NCBI RefSeq assembly: GCF_000003195.3
Contig: NC_012870.2
Span: forward strand, 49,416,967-49,480,966
Length of the DNA stretch: 64,000 nucleotides
Direction: 5' to 3'
From: Sorghum bicolor
Taxonomy: Eukaryota; Streptophyta; Magnoliopsida; Poales; Poaceae
In this document: positions 1 through 9,940 of the stretch, piece after piece
How positions within the stretch are numbered: position 1 is the first letter of the stretch
Layout of the letters: every line of letters begins with the position of its first letter
Translations under genes and position numbers: made by a program
Notes under the pieces: generated by a model
The model's database searches: none
Told to the model about the DNA's origin: nothing
Seen by the model: only the letters and a program-made list of their open reading frames with translations

Positions 1-240
1 CTGTGTAAACCACTTTTTACAGGCGGATCTCTTAATGGAACCGCCAGTAGTGGAAATGGTGCCTTTCCACTGGCGGTTTAGTTAAGTGAACCGCCTGTAG
101 AAATTTATTTACACTAGCGGTCAACTTAACTGAACCGCCAATAGAAATCAGACATTTACACTGGCGGTTCTGTTAAGTCAACCGCAAGTGTACAAGGATC
201 TCTACAGGTGGTTTTTTAAGTCAGCCACAAGTGAAATCTA
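1..240. repeat. CACTA sub-terminal repeat cluster
   Basis: Short units resembling ACAGGCGGTT and its complement AACCGCCTGTAGAAA recur about every 30-40 bases in both orientations. In CACTA elements such clusters are the binding sites of the TNPA-type accessory protein. Several copies are mutated. Confidence 0.8.
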
Positions 241-243
241 AAA

Positions 244-674
244 TGGCTACCGGACATGCAAAGTGGTGACCATTGCTGGAAGACACTTTTTCATGTAACA
301 CTCACCACCAAAACAATTGCCTTTTGTAAACCATAAGGCCAACGGCTATGAAATTTTAACAGCAACAAGATACGATAGTTATCTACAAATCATCTAATAC
401 TCACTTCCATAGAAAATCTCATTAAGGACACGAAATCATGTCCACCAGCAAATCATGGCTGTTAAGGTTGCTGGTGGACATGATTTCATGTCCTTAACAA
501 GATTTTCTATGGAAGTGAGTATTAGATGATTTGTAGATAACTATCATATCTTGTTGCTGTTAAAATTTCATAGCCATTGGCCTTATGGTTTACAAATGGC
601 AACTGTTTTGGTGGTGAGTGTTACATGAAAAAGTGTCTTTCAGCTAATGCGCGCCACTTTGCATGTCCGGTAGC
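244..674. repeat. Long near-perfect inverted repeat (foldback), ~208-bp arms
   Basis: The left arm runs 244-451 and the right arm 468-674, around a 16-base loop. Reading the right arm in reverse complement reproduces the left arm with only about a dozen mismatches, most at the outer end. The outermost matching block is TGGCTACCGGACATGCAAAG and its complement. It sits between the sub-terminal repeats and the TATA box, so transcription entering from either side would make a hairpin RNA of about 200 bp. Confidence 0.9.
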
Positions 675-688
675 CAAATGCCCCTTAT

Positions 689-696
689 TATAAATA
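689..696 (+). promoter_or_regulatory. TATA box of CACTA element 1
   Basis: TATAAATA lies just downstream of the foldback and is followed by a pyrimidine-rich leader. It precedes the transposase reading frame by about 780 bases. A leader intron is likely, since an acceptor-like TTATTCAG directly precedes the first ATG near 1475. Confidence 0.5.
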
Positions 697-870
697 CCCC
701 TTCTTCCTCACCGAGTGTTTCTCGCAGCCACCTTCCATATGAGGCCACTTTGGAGGTCTAGTTTTCACTAAGTACAATAGGAGAGGTTTTGATCTTCATT
801 TCTTGGAAGGAGGTTGCTAAGAAAGGTTAGTTTATGCCTCTCTTGCCTCTTTTTGTTCATTCTAGCTCAA

Positions 871-904
871 GGTGAGTGTTACATGAAAAAGTGTCTTTCA
901 GCTA
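871..904 (+). repeat. 34-bp third copy of foldback-arm sequence
   Basis: This stretch repeats 613-646 of the right foldback arm exactly, in direct orientation (starts GGTGAGTGTTACATG). It lies in the presumed transposase leader. It could be a remnant of the duplication that made the foldback, or a conserved site. Confidence 0.85.
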
Positions 905-1474
905 TTTTTTGGATCTAGGGTTTCACCATGTGTTACAGAGAAGAGTAGCTAGGTTAATATCTTTATTTGCTCAAATGAGGTTTCTTAAAATGGTTAGATG
1001 ATGTGTCTCTCTTCTCCCCCTTTTCATTTTTTGTTTCTCACTTTAGTTTATCCAAGATTAATGTAGGTATTTCTATGAATTCTATGTTCTTGTGTATTTA
1101 TGTGGAGAGAGAAATATATGTTATCTTTGTTACATTTTCAAATTTTGTAGTTTTAAAATTATGTAGTTTGTGTTTTCATTTCTTAGTTTAATTTAATTGT
1201 CCATTATTTAATTATCCACTTTGTATTTATATATGAAAGAGATTTTGTGTTTATTAAATTAAAAATATGAAAGAGATTTTATGTTAATATTGTTCTTCTA
1301 TTTTTCAGTGAACAATACTTTGAGGTCTTCAAATTGGATAATACATAAGTGAGAGGTTTTCATCTTGATTTCTTTGAAGGAGGTTGGTGATCAAGAGATT
1401 AGATAATAAATATCTCTGGATGGTCACACTTGTTTTGCATTGATTATAATTAATTCATTATATTTATTCAGATA

Positions 1475-2640
1475 ATGATGGAGAGGTTATTATGGATGTA
1501 TAATTTATCAAGACTAGATCCATCATATATACTCGAGGTCCATAGGTTTATTGATGCTGCTAAGAACCATGCTTGAAGAACAAAAACGAAGCACATATAT
1601 TGTTCATGCATAGACTACAAAAATATTGTTGTATTTGATGACACTGAATCAGTCACTTCTCATCTGGTTTGTCAAGGATTTCTAAAGGATTACTTGATTT
1701 GGACAAAGCATGGTGAGGGTAGCTCTGCACCTTATACAACTGGAAACCTTGAGAACATCGAAGCCGATGGTCTAGATATGGTTGCTAACATATTTCCGTT
1801 CATACATGAGACACAACAACCTCTTCCACATAGCAAACATGTTGTTCCAAATGTTACAGCTATGGAAGATGCAGAATTCTTAGAGACAATGTTGCGTCGT
1901 TATATGGATCCATCAATGTTGTTAATGAAAGGTACAGAAGCCTTGATGAAGGCTGCAGAAGAGCCTTTATACGTTGAGTCTAAGGGTTGTACCAAAGAGT
2001 TCACGACGCTATGATCTGTGCTAAAGTCGTTGGTATTAAAAGCTAGATATGGTATGTCTGCTGCTGGCTTTGATGCCTTTTTGAGTATTATCGCTGACAT
2101 GCATTTAAATGAGAACAAAGTGCCTACTAACACGTACTATGCAAAGAAGCTAATCAGTCTGCTCACTATAGGTATCGAGAAGATCCACACGTGTAGAAAT
2201 CACTGTATTCTATATCGCGGTGATGATTTTAGGGACTTGGAGAGTTGTTCAAAGTGTGGTGCAAGTAGGTACAAGAAGAATAAAGACTATAGAGAGAAAA
2301 TGTATGCTACCTCCAGAAAGAAGCGAAAGAAGACCTAAAAGAACAACCAGAGTTCAAAACCCAGCAGCAAAGAAAAAGAAGTAGACTACTATACGCAGAA
2401 AAGGATTCCTGCTTTGGTGATGTGGCACCTTCCTATGGTCGATCGATTGAGATGTTTGTTTGCTAACTTGGAGGATGCCAAACTTATAAGCTGGCACGCT
2501 TGTGATGAGTAAAAAAATGATGGGAAGCTAAGGCATCCAGCCGATGGCAAGCAATGACAAGATTTTAATAACAACCACTGAGACTTTGCTAACGAACCAA
2601 CAAATGTTAGGTTTGCAATGAGTACTCACGCAAGTCACTG
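1475..2640 (+). pseudogene. TNP2-like CACTA transposase, truncated and with stops
   Basis: One continuous frame from an ATG at 1475 aligns with the transposase at 20389-23853. The first ~75 residues form the transposase-associated domain, with a WMY start motif, the CSCIDYKN cysteine region and the FLKDY segment. Next comes the Transposase_21 region with the cysteine cluster HTCRNHCILYR...CSKCGASRYK. In-frame stops occur near 1576, 2012, 2336, 2509, 2554 and 2578, and both TAA and TGA are used. Homology ends about residue 390, roughly a third of the family length. It would have cut and joined CACTA ends with its partner. It is not functional. Confidence 0.85.
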
Positions 2641-3916
2641 CCATGCTACATGAACCCTTGGCTCCTCTCCCGCATGTCGCACCGCCGCCGCCGACAGCAA
2701 GCAAAGGGTGAGACGTCCGTGGAAGCTATGGGCGTAGGAGGCAACGGTGCAACACGGCTTCCCGTCCGACGTCTACGCTCCCCGCCGCATCCTTCTCGTC
2801 TCCTCGAGCTCTGTAGGGTTCTTGGTTCTTGGACTGGGGGCCATGTCCTTAGTTTTGTTGGATTTTTCATATTCATTCGGCTTTTATTGCCCAAATCCAA
2901 CCTACATGAAAATTTTCTTCTGATATAAGAGAGAACTATAATTTAATCTGTAGTAACCATTTAATTGTGGAACCTAGTTGCTTCACATGTAAGCCTCTGC
3001 AGGACCAACCTCCGTGTTAGCTAGATTTTGTCTTTAGACAATCCACTTTATGCATTTCTTATTCCTTATCACTGTTTGTTGTGTCATCTGCTACTGTATC
3101 TCATTGGCTTGTTGAGCATAACACTATGCTACTCTATCTTTTTGTTTACTGAAGATCATACCTTGTCCTCATAGGCTCATACGCTACATGGCTGTTAGTT
3201 GCCTCATTTAGTTACAGAACACCAAGCTACTTTTCATTCAGCAAGCTTTTGATTTAAAGAATTTTCTGATTGGAATACTCAAGTTTTGAATCTTGGCTCC
3301 GCCACAGATTTTGCTTGGTCTGATTTTGAAATTGTCCAGAAAGTATATCTGAAGTGCGTTGTTCTAGCGGTGACCGAGCTCTGTTGATTTTTGTATTGTT
3401 TGTTGCATTGCCAGTAAGCATGCATTGGTGTAGTACAAGAGGATCACAAATCACAGCATATATCACAACTGGCTAGCCTAGAACACAGGATTGAGCGCTA
3501 GAACACAAGAACAGGAGGATGAACTGGCAACTGTCGACAGGGAGACAGTGCCCTTTTTCACTATATGTGGTTTCAAGTTCACACACACGTACAAGATAGC
3601 TGAAGCGCTACCACGCTCCTCTTACACACGACTACTTATACCAGTAGTTTCCACAAACTCACACTTAAGAGAAAATGCAAGTTACAACACATTTTTCACT
3701 GACAGAAACAAACTGCTATCACACAGACACACACTGAGCGCGGTCACCACGCTCTCGGTCTCCAGCAACCGTTCCCGCCACCACTGCACATTTGAATTCA
3801 GCCAGTTGCCGCCTCTGCTTCTCCAGCTCTGTCAGCAACTCACTGCTCCCAGTGCTGCAGCAGGCTTAGCCAACAATTGGTACGTGGTATTTCATGGTCA
3901 TCGTCCTTCTGTGTAC
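2641..3916. other. Unassigned spacer with GC-rich start
   Basis: Bases 2641-2830 are GC-rich and open on both strands, as in a captured first exon, but no protein family is recognisable. The remainder is ordinary AT-rich sequence. A 143-codon open frame (3491-3922) runs into the copia LTR. It has Ser/Thr/Leu-rich composition and no family match that I recognise, so I do not call it a gene. Confidence 0.5.
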
Positions 3917-4120
3917 TGTTAAACAATGCTAATCCTTTCGGTTAGGATCTGGTGTATAGGTTCATTGTATAGGTTTGGATTGTTGTACAAGTAGGTTTGT
4001 TGAGATCCAACCAATGTAATCTATATTGTTGTAAACGCCATGGAGAGGGCTGTTCTCTCCCTATATAACATGTAGCCGAGGACTCTGGAGAGTAACCTCG
4101 TTAACCCATCTCGTTTTACA
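3917..4120 (+). repeat. Copia 5' LTR
   Basis: Starts TGTTAAAC and ends TTTTACA. It contains a TATA box, TATATAA at 4062-4068, which would start the genomic transcript. At only 204 bp it is short even for copia. Confidence 0.95.
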
Positions 4121-4134
4121 TGGTATCACGAGCC
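4121..4134 (+). promoter_or_regulatory. Primer-binding site (initiator tRNA-Met type)
   Basis: TGGTATCACGAGCC follows the 5' LTR directly. It matches the usual plant copia primer site for initiator methionine tRNA except for an extra base in the middle. Confidence 0.85.
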
Positions 4135-4156
4135 TTCTTCCAAACGGAATTACTCC

Positions 4157-7100
4157 ATGGCTACTCCTTCTTCTTCCTCCGCGCTTGCTACTACCTACTA
4201 CCCAATCACCTTTCTCCCCACCAACGAGAAGCTTAGCATGGCAAATTTTGCCTCATGGAGAGCCCAAGTCGTGTCGGCGCTGAATGGTTATCAGCTCGGC
4301 AAGTACATCCTTCCTGGGGTGGAGCCACAGTCCAAGTTCCTCGACACCAAGCCAGGAACGCAGATCGACTCCAAGGAGCCACCTGTGATCAATCCAGAAT
4401 ATGAGATCTGGATAGCGAAGGATCAGCAAGTGCTGAACTACCTTCTCTCCAATATGTCCAAGGAAATCCTTGGGCAGGTGAATCATGAAGTCACCGCATC
4501 CGCTGCTTGGGCAACCCCTGAAGGGTTGTTCTCGTCGCACTCCTGGGCGCCCGTCATTGCCACCAGGATGGATCTCGCCACAGCCTCAAAAGGTACTTCG
4601 TCAATTTCTGACTATTTTGGCAAGATGAAGCACTTGGCAGATGAGATGGCATCTGCTGGCAAGAAGTTGGAGGATGAGGAGCTCGTCTCCTTTATTCTCA
4701 CCGGCCTTGATCGTGACTTCGACCCGGTGGTCACCACCGTCACCGCGCGCGTTGAACCGATCACCGTGACGGAGCTGTATACTCAGCTCGTGAGCCACGA
4801 GCAACGGATTGAGATCCGTGATGGAGGCAGCAACCAGTCCTCCGCAAACATTGCTGCCAAGTGGAGTCGCAACTCTGGCTCCAACACCGGCTCCCACCAA
4901 AACCGCAACGGCGGAAGCGGTGGTGGTGGTCACGCTGGAGGCGGCCACGGTGGCTTCAGCCGTGGCCCGAAGGGAGGTCGCGGTGGCCCAAACAACCAGA
5001 AGCGCCAGCCCTTTCCGCCTGGTGTCTACTGCCAGCTGTGCCAGAAGGAGGGACACACCGTTGTCGCATGCTTCAAAAGGTTCGACGCGACCTTCCTGCC
5101 TCCACAGAAGTCAGCGTCATCGGCAACGACAAGCTATGGTGTGGACAGCAACTCGTACATGGATACCGGGGCAACTGACCACATAACTTCGGAGCTGGAC
5201 AAGCTCAATGTCCGCGATCGCTATCACGGCGGGGACCGGATCCATACTGCCAGTGGCTCAGGTATGGAGATCAAACATATTGGTCATGGTGTCTTGCATG
5301 CCCCTTCCACTAAACTCTCGTTACATAACATTCTTCATGTTCCTTGTGCAAATAAGAATCTTGTTTCTGCAAACCGCATTGCTCGTGACAATAATGTTTT
5401 CCTCAAATTTCACCCTGATCATTTTCTTGTCAAGGAACAGTCGACGAAGAAAAGACTCCTCAAAGGGGTGTGTGAGAATGGCCTCTACCCAGTCAAGCCG
5501 TTGAATAAAGAAGTGCTTGGAGTAACCAAGCCAACTACCTCCTTGTGGCATCATCGTCTAGGGCATGCATCCACTGCCATAGTCCACCAAGTTCTTCATC
5601 GCCACAAGCTTCCTTTCACCAAAGAGTCCAATAAAGCTAGTATCTGCGATGCCTGCCAGAGGGGCAAAAGTCACCAGCTTCCATATCCTAGGTCCACGAG
5701 TACTTCTTCTAGTCCTCTAGATCTAGTGTTATCTGATGTATGGGAACCTGCTCCAACCTCTATTGGCCGAAACAATTATTATGTGTCATTTATTGATGAT
5801 TATAGTAAATTTGTTTGGATTTATTTGCTACGTCAAAAATCTGAAGTTTTTCAATGCTTCAAAAACTTCCAGTGTCTTGTTGAAAGGCAGTTTGATCGGA
5901 AAATTCGTACAATGCAAACAGATTGGGGTGGGGAATACCAAGCCCTAAGTTCCTTTTTTACACGCATGGGAATTTCTCACCAGGTTTCCTGTCCTCATGC
6001 ACATCAGCAAAATGGATCTGCTGAGCGAAAGCACCGCCACATAGTTGAAATGGGACTCGCTTTGTTAGCACACGCCTCCATGCCATTAAAATTTTGGGAT
6101 GAAGCTTTTAGCACAGCCGTGTTCATCATAAACCGGCTGCCCTCACATGTCATAGACAATGATACACCCTACTCTCGTCTCTTTGGTCAACAACCTGATT
6201 ACTCCTCCCTTCGAACCTTTGGCTGCGCCTGCTGGCGTCATTTACGTCCCTATAACACAAGAAAGCTTGATTTTCGCTCTAAGCAATGTGTCTTTCTAGG
6301 GTATAGCAACCAGCACAAGGGGTTTAAGTGCCTGGACCCCAAAGAAGGTCGAGTATACATCTCACGCGATGTCATTTTTGATGAGCATGTGTTTCCTTTT
6401 TCTTCCCTTCATCCCAACGCTGGTGCACAATTGCGAGCCGAACTTTCTCTCCTTCCTGATATCCTCTTAAATCCTGGGGGTATGCATGCATCTGATCATA
6501 GTTTGTTTGCTCCTTTGCCTACTAATGCTTCACACTGTTCCATGGGAGACACAGCTGGTGCAGGTGACAAAACAGGTGAAAATTCGGCAACAAACGGTGG
6601 TGTGCAGTCCTTCCATGCTCCATATTTCATGTGTCCGCCGGGAGGGAGCAGCGGGCGATCCCAGGCTGATGCGTGTGAGCATTCAGGGGTTACCGCAGGC
6701 GAATCCACCCCGAGTGTCGAGCCGTCTGCGTCGTCTTCCTCAGCTGACGGATCTTCTGCGCCACTCCACGCTGAGAACGAGTCAAGGGCACACCGTGAAA
6801 CTCCGCAGGCTGATCCCAACCCCTCCGGTGACTCGACGGCTTCAGCTCCCCATACTGATTCGGTGGGTGGATCAGGTGTGGGTGCTCTGGGATCTTATGT
6901 GTCTGCTCCAGATAGTGCCACGCTTGTGTTACCTACTGCTCAGCGCCCTGTTACTCGAGGACAACATGGGATCAGTAGACCAAAACAATACACAGATGGT
7001 ACAGTGAGATGGTGTCAACTTGCTAGCACATCTGCAGAAGAACCCACTACAATCCGTGATGCTCTGCAAGACCCTCAGTGGAAAATGGCCATGGATGCAG

Positions 7101-8572
7101 AACATGATGCATTGCTCCGTAATAAGACGTGGCGTTTGGTTCCATGTCCCAAAGGGAAAAATGTTATTGATTGCAAGTGGGTCTATAAAATAAAACGACG
7201 TGCTGATGGCTCACTTGACAAATACAAGGCACGCCTAGTTGCAAAAGGGTACAAACAACGGTATGGTTTGGACTATGAGGACACTTTCAGTCCTGTTGTC
7301 AAGGCTGCCACCATTCGGATTATCTTGTCTATAGCTGTGTCACGAGGATGGTCGTTGAGGCAGCTTGATGTTCAAAATGCATTTCTTCATGGTGTTCTTA
7401 ATGAGGAAGTGTATATGTATCAGCCACCTGGCTATGTTGATCCTCAACGCCCTGACTTTGTGTGCAAATTGGACAAGGCTCTTTATGGTCTTAAGCAAGC
7501 ACCCCGTGCTTGGTATGCTCGGCTGTGTTCCAAGCTGGAACATCTTGGTTTTGTCCCATCTAAAACTGATACTTCTTTGTTCTATTACTCTAGGGGCGGG
7601 CACACCTTGTTCGTGTTGGTATATGTTGATGATATCATTGTCGTCAGCTCTTCTACCTCGGCTACTCGAGCGTTGTTGTCTGATTTACAGAAGGATTTTG
7701 CCTTGAAGGACCTAGGGGATTTGCACTATTTCTTGGGGATTGAGGTCAAGAGGGGAAATAATAGTTTGACTCTCACCCAAGAACGGTATGCAAATGATAT
7801 TCTCAAGCGGTCAGGTATGGAAAAATGTAAGCCTATTGAGACACCTCTGTCATACTCAGAAAAGCTCAGTCTTGAATCCGGTGACAAGCTTGGTCCAGAT
7901 GACTGCACGAAATACCGTAGCATGGTAGGAGCCTTGCAGTATTTAACTTTGACTCGACCTGATATTGCTTTCGCTGTAAACAAAGTATGCCAGTTTTTGC
8001 AAGCGCCAACTACAGTTCATTGGAGTGCCGTGAAGAGGATCCTGCGATATGTGCGTGGCACCACGAATATGGGGCTTTGTATCAGGAAGTCATTGTCTAT
8101 GGTGGTCAGTGCATTCTCTGATGCGGACTGGGCAGGCTGTATTGATGATCGAAGATCAACTGGTGGTTTTGCGGTATTTCTGGGTGATAATCTGATTTCA
8201 TGGACAGCAAAGAAGCAGCCAACAGTATCAAGGTCCAGTACAGAGGCTGAGTACAAATCTTTAGCCAATGCTACGGCAGAAGTGCTATGGGTTCAGAAAC
8301 TCTTGAGTGAACTCAGAATACCGCATCCCCCTAAGGCAAGGCTTTGGTGTGATAATCTTGGAGCCACATATCTATCTGCCAATCCTATTTTCCATGCTCG
8401 TACAAAGCACATTGAAATAGATTTTCATTTTGTCCGTGAACGAGTGGCTCAAAGACTGCTGGAGATTCGTTTTGTTCATACTGATGATCAGCTAGCTGAT
8501 GGGTTTACAAAGGCATTGCCTATTGCTAAGTTTCGGATCTTCAGGAACAATCTCAACCTCAAATGTGGCTGA
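4157..8572 (+). CDS. Copia gag-pol polyprotein, intact 1471 codons
   Basis: The ATG lies 36 bases after the LTR and opens a single unbroken frame. Gag (about residues 15-225) is of the UBN2 type, followed by a Gly/His/Arg-rich linker. A CX2CX4HX4C zinc knuckle (CQLCQKEGH...C) sits near 292-305. The protease active site DTGATD is near 336. Integrase has the HHRLGH and CDAC zinc motif (~464-500) and acidic residues near 525, 589 and 623. Reverse transcriptase follows, with YVDD near 1156. RNase H starts with DADW near 1321 and includes TEAEY and a WCDN aspartate. All key residues are present. The TGA stop is 4 bases before the polypurine tract. The linker between integrase and RT is long and Ser-rich. 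Confidence 0.96.
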   Translation: MATPSSSSALATTYYPITFLPTNEKLSMANFASWRAQVVSALNGYQLGKYILPGVEPQSKFLDTKPGTQIDSKEPPVINPEYEIWIAKDQQVLNYLLSNMSKEILGQVNHEVTASAAWATPEGLFSSHSWAPVIATRMDLATASKGTSSISDYFGKMKHLADEMASAGKKLEDEELVSFILTGLDRDFDPVVTTVTARVEPITVTELYTQLVSHEQRIEIRDGGSNQSSANIAAKWSRNSGSNTGSHQNRNGGSGGGGHAGGGHGGFSRGPKGGRGGPNNQKRQPFPPGVYCQLCQKEGHTVVACFKRFDATFLPPQKSASSATTSYGVDSNSYMDTGATDHITSELDKLNVRDRYHGGDRIHTASGSGMEIKHIGHGVLHAPSTKLSLHNILHVPCANKNLVSANRIARDNNVFLKFHPDHFLVKEQSTKKRLLKGVCENGLYPVKPLNKEVLGVTKPTTSLWHHRLGHASTAIVHQVLHRHKLPFTKESNKASICDACQRGKSHQLPYPRSTSTSSSPLDLVLSDVWEPAPTSIGRNNYYVSFIDDYSKFVWIYLLRQKSEVFQCFKNFQCLVERQFDRKIRTMQTDWGGEYQALSSFFTRMGISHQVSCPHAHQQNGSAERKHRHIVEMGLALLAHASMPLKFWDEAFSTAVFIINRLPSHVIDNDTPYSRLFGQQPDYSSLRTFGCACWRHLRPYNTRKLDFRSKQCVFLGYSNQHKGFKCLDPKEGRVYISRDVIFDEHVFPFSSLHPNAGAQLRAELSLLPDILLNPGGMHASDHSLFAPLPTNASHCSMGDTAGAGDKTGENSATNGGVQSFHAPYFMCPPGGSSGRSQADACEHSGVTAGESTPSVEPSASSSSADGSSAPLHAENESRAHRETPQADPNPSGDSTASAPHTDSVGGSGVGALGSYVSAPDSATLVLPTAQRPVTRGQHGISRPKQYTDGTVRWCQLASTSAEEPTTIRDALQDPQWKMAMDAEHDALLRNKTWRLVPCPKGKNVIDCKWVYKIKRRADGSLDKYKARLVAKGYKQRYGLDYEDTFSPVVKAATIRIILSIAVSRGWSLRQLDVQNAFLHGVLNEEVYMYQPPGYVDPQRPDFVCKLDKALYGLKQAPRAWYARLCSKLEHLGFVPSKTDTSLFYYSRGGHTLFVLVYVDDIIVVSSSTSATRALLSDLQKDFALKDLGDLHYFLGIEVKRGNNSLTLTQERYANDILKRSGMEKCKPIETPLSYSEKLSLESGDKLGPDDCTKYRSMVGALQYLTLTRPDIAFAVNKVCQFLQAPTTVHWSAVKRILRYVRGTTNMGLCIRKSLSMVVSAFSDADWAGCIDDRRSTGGFAVFLGDNLISWTAKKQPTVSRSSTEAEYKSLANATAEVLWVQKLLSELRIPHPPKARLWCDNLGATYLSANPIFHARTKHIEIDFHFVRERVAQRLLEIRFVHTDDQLADGFTKALPIAKFRIFRNNLNLKCG

Positions 8573-8576
8573 GATT

Positions 8577-8585
8577 GAGAGGGGA
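8577..8585 (+). promoter_or_regulatory. Copia polypurine tract
   Basis: GAGAGGGGA abuts the 3' LTR. It would prime plus-strand DNA synthesis. Confidence 0.85.
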
Positions 8586-8789
8586 TGTGAAACGATGCTA
8601 ATCCTTTCGGTTAGGATCTGGTGTCTAGGTTCATTGTATAGGTTTGGATTGTTGTACAAGTAGGTTTGTTGAGATCCAACCAATGTAATCTATCTTGTTG
8701 TAAACGCCATGGAGAGGGTTGTTCTCTCCCTATATAACATGTAGTCGAGGACTCTGGAGAGTAACCTCGTTAACCCATCTCGTTTTACA
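8586..8789 (+). repeat. Copia 3' LTR
   Basis: Starts TGTGAAAC and ends TTTTACA, the same length as the 5' copy, with TATA at 8731-8737. It is followed directly by the TGTAC target duplication. Confidence 0.95.
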
Positions 8790-8794
8790 TGTAC

Positions 8795-9235
8795 AACACA
8801 TGGGAAGAAGGAAAAACAATCACCACGGGTATAACTCATATGAAGAAGCCTGTGAAGCTTACAATGCCTTTTTGGCTAGACAACCAACAGCCCAGCCAAC
8901 AGTCTCTCTAGCGACTAGGTCGGCACTTTTATTACTTTGACATTTTTTATTTGTAGATAATTTTGTTGGTTGAATTTGCCTTCTATTTGTATTGAAAGAG
9001 ACAAGCTCGCAGGCAGCAGCAGCACACCACAGGTTGTAGTAGTGTTCCAGGAGGTACTGATGTGGAGTTTTGCAACGCCGAGTGGCTGTATTGGAGGAAG
9101 CTTATAATGCCTCATTGGCCAAAAAGAAATGACCCAGCCTACAGTCTCTCCAGTGACTAGGTGAGCACTTGTATTACTTGTGTCACATTTTCTATTTCTA
9201 GATCATTTTGTTGATTGAATTCACCTTTATGAGTA
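8795..9235 (+). pseudogene. Duplicated coding scrap next to copia (unknown gene)
   Basis: Just after the copia element a short open stretch reads HGYNSYEEACEAYNAFLA, the shape of the small viroplasmin / RNase H1 N-terminal fold. I cannot confirm this. It is followed by a splice-like boundary. About 243 bases later the block recurs in degenerate form (GAAGCTTAYAATGCCT at 8854 and 9097), each time followed by a similar ~110-base intron-like tail. This looks like tandem exon duplication in a decayed gene or transposon gene that the copia element interrupted. Confidence 0.35.
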
Positions 9236-9278
9236 TCGCAGGCAGGAGCAGCACACATATGCAGGGTCTAGTAGTAAG

Positions 9279-9453
9279 CCTGGGCATATTACCCGCTACC
9301 CATTACCCAAACCCGAACTACCCGGACCCAAACCTGAACTACACGAACCCGCACTACCCGATATCTAGTTCGGATAGTGAATCCTATTACCCGAATTTAT
9401 ATTGGGTAATTCAGGTAACGATGTCTAGTACCCGAACTACTCGTTACCCGTAA
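9279..9453. repeat. Truncated hAT-like MITE rich in TACCCG units
   Basis: Starts CCTGGGCATATTACCC, close to the inner end of the complete hAT MITE at 41668, and contains many TACCCGAAC units in both orientations. No matching right terminus or target duplication is visible, so it appears truncated. Confidence 0.45.
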
Positions 9454-9696
9454 TAGGAATGCATCCCCTAAAATCCTGCAGTCGTCGCAACTAGGTGGCT
9501 TGCACCAGGCAGCATGCTTAACGCCTTGAAGGCTTGAACTTTTGTATTTGTGCCTTCTACCTTGTCAGTATTAGTAGTCAGTAACTATATATGTCTTTGT
9601 GTGTTGTGTTTTGCACTTGGATCTGAATGTTGCATTTGCATAAGACTACTAAGTATCATTGTTGTGACAATGTTTGTGATGAACTGCAAGGTCGGT

Positions 9697-9940
9697 TGAA
9701 ACTAGTAGTGCTCCGGGAGAGTTTCTGCAACACCGAGTGGCTGAATTGGAGGATGAGAATGCTGCCCTACAACATCAGTGGCTGAATTGGAGGATGAGAA
9801 TGCTGCCCTGCATATGCTACTTGCAGAACATGAGGGAAACAGCCAAAAGAACGATACTGATCGATTTGAAGAACGTTTTGGCCATGGTGATAGCCAAACT
9901 GAATATGAAGTGAGGCATCATGTAGTAGGCATCTTTTGGT
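9697..9940 (+). pseudogene. Coiled-coil coding fragment with 41-bp tandem duplication
   Basis: A short frame reads HRVAELEDENAAL, a heptad-like coiled coil. The 32-base block starting GTGGCTGAATTGGAGG occurs twice (9737-9768 and 9778-9809), and the duplication shifts the frame. The downstream segment stays open to about 9940 with an acidic, polar composition. It resembles the C-terminal end of the second (TNPA-like) gene of plant CACTA elements. That assignment is inference. It may be the 3' part of CACTA element 1. Confidence 0.35.

Larger units (their letters stand above)
1..2640 (+). mobile_element. CACTA (En/Spm) DNA transposon, 5' part, decayed
   Basis: The segment begins inside sub-terminal repeats and contains, in order, a long foldback, a TATA box and the N-terminal half of a TNP2-type transposase. 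The order (TIR, sub-terminal repeats, promoter, TNP2) is that of plant CACTA elements. The terminal CACTA end itself lies upstream of base 1 and is not seen. The sub-terminal unit (AGGCGGTT / AACCGCCTGTAGAAA) is the same as in the complete small element at 13444-14455, so the two belong to one family. Homology to the transposase stops near 2640, where an unrelated GC-rich stretch begins, so the 3' half is deleted or displaced. Confidence 0.85.
3917..8789 (+). mobile_element. Complete Ty1/copia LTR retrotransposon (4.87 kb)
   Basis: Two 204-bp LTRs (3917-4120 and 8586-8789) flank a primer-binding site, one long gag-pol frame and a polypurine tract. The 5-bp target duplication TGTAC is present at 3912-3916 and 8790-8794. 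The LTRs differ at about 6 of 204 positions, roughly 97% identity, so the insertion is fairly recent. Domain order protease-integrase-RT-RNase H places it in Ty1/copia. All parts needed for autonomous movement appear to be present. Confidence 0.97.

Noticed and set aside
3491..3922. 143-codon frame before the copia LTR
   Set aside because: It reads into the LTR and stops there, with no recognisable domain or splice structure.
4253..5056. Minus-strand open frames within copia gag
   Set aside because: Shadows of the intact plus-strand gag-pol frame.
8795..8940. Endogenous pararetrovirus (viroplasmin-like match)
   Set aside because: Only about 20 residues resemble the fold, and no viral RT or movement-protein sequence is nearby.
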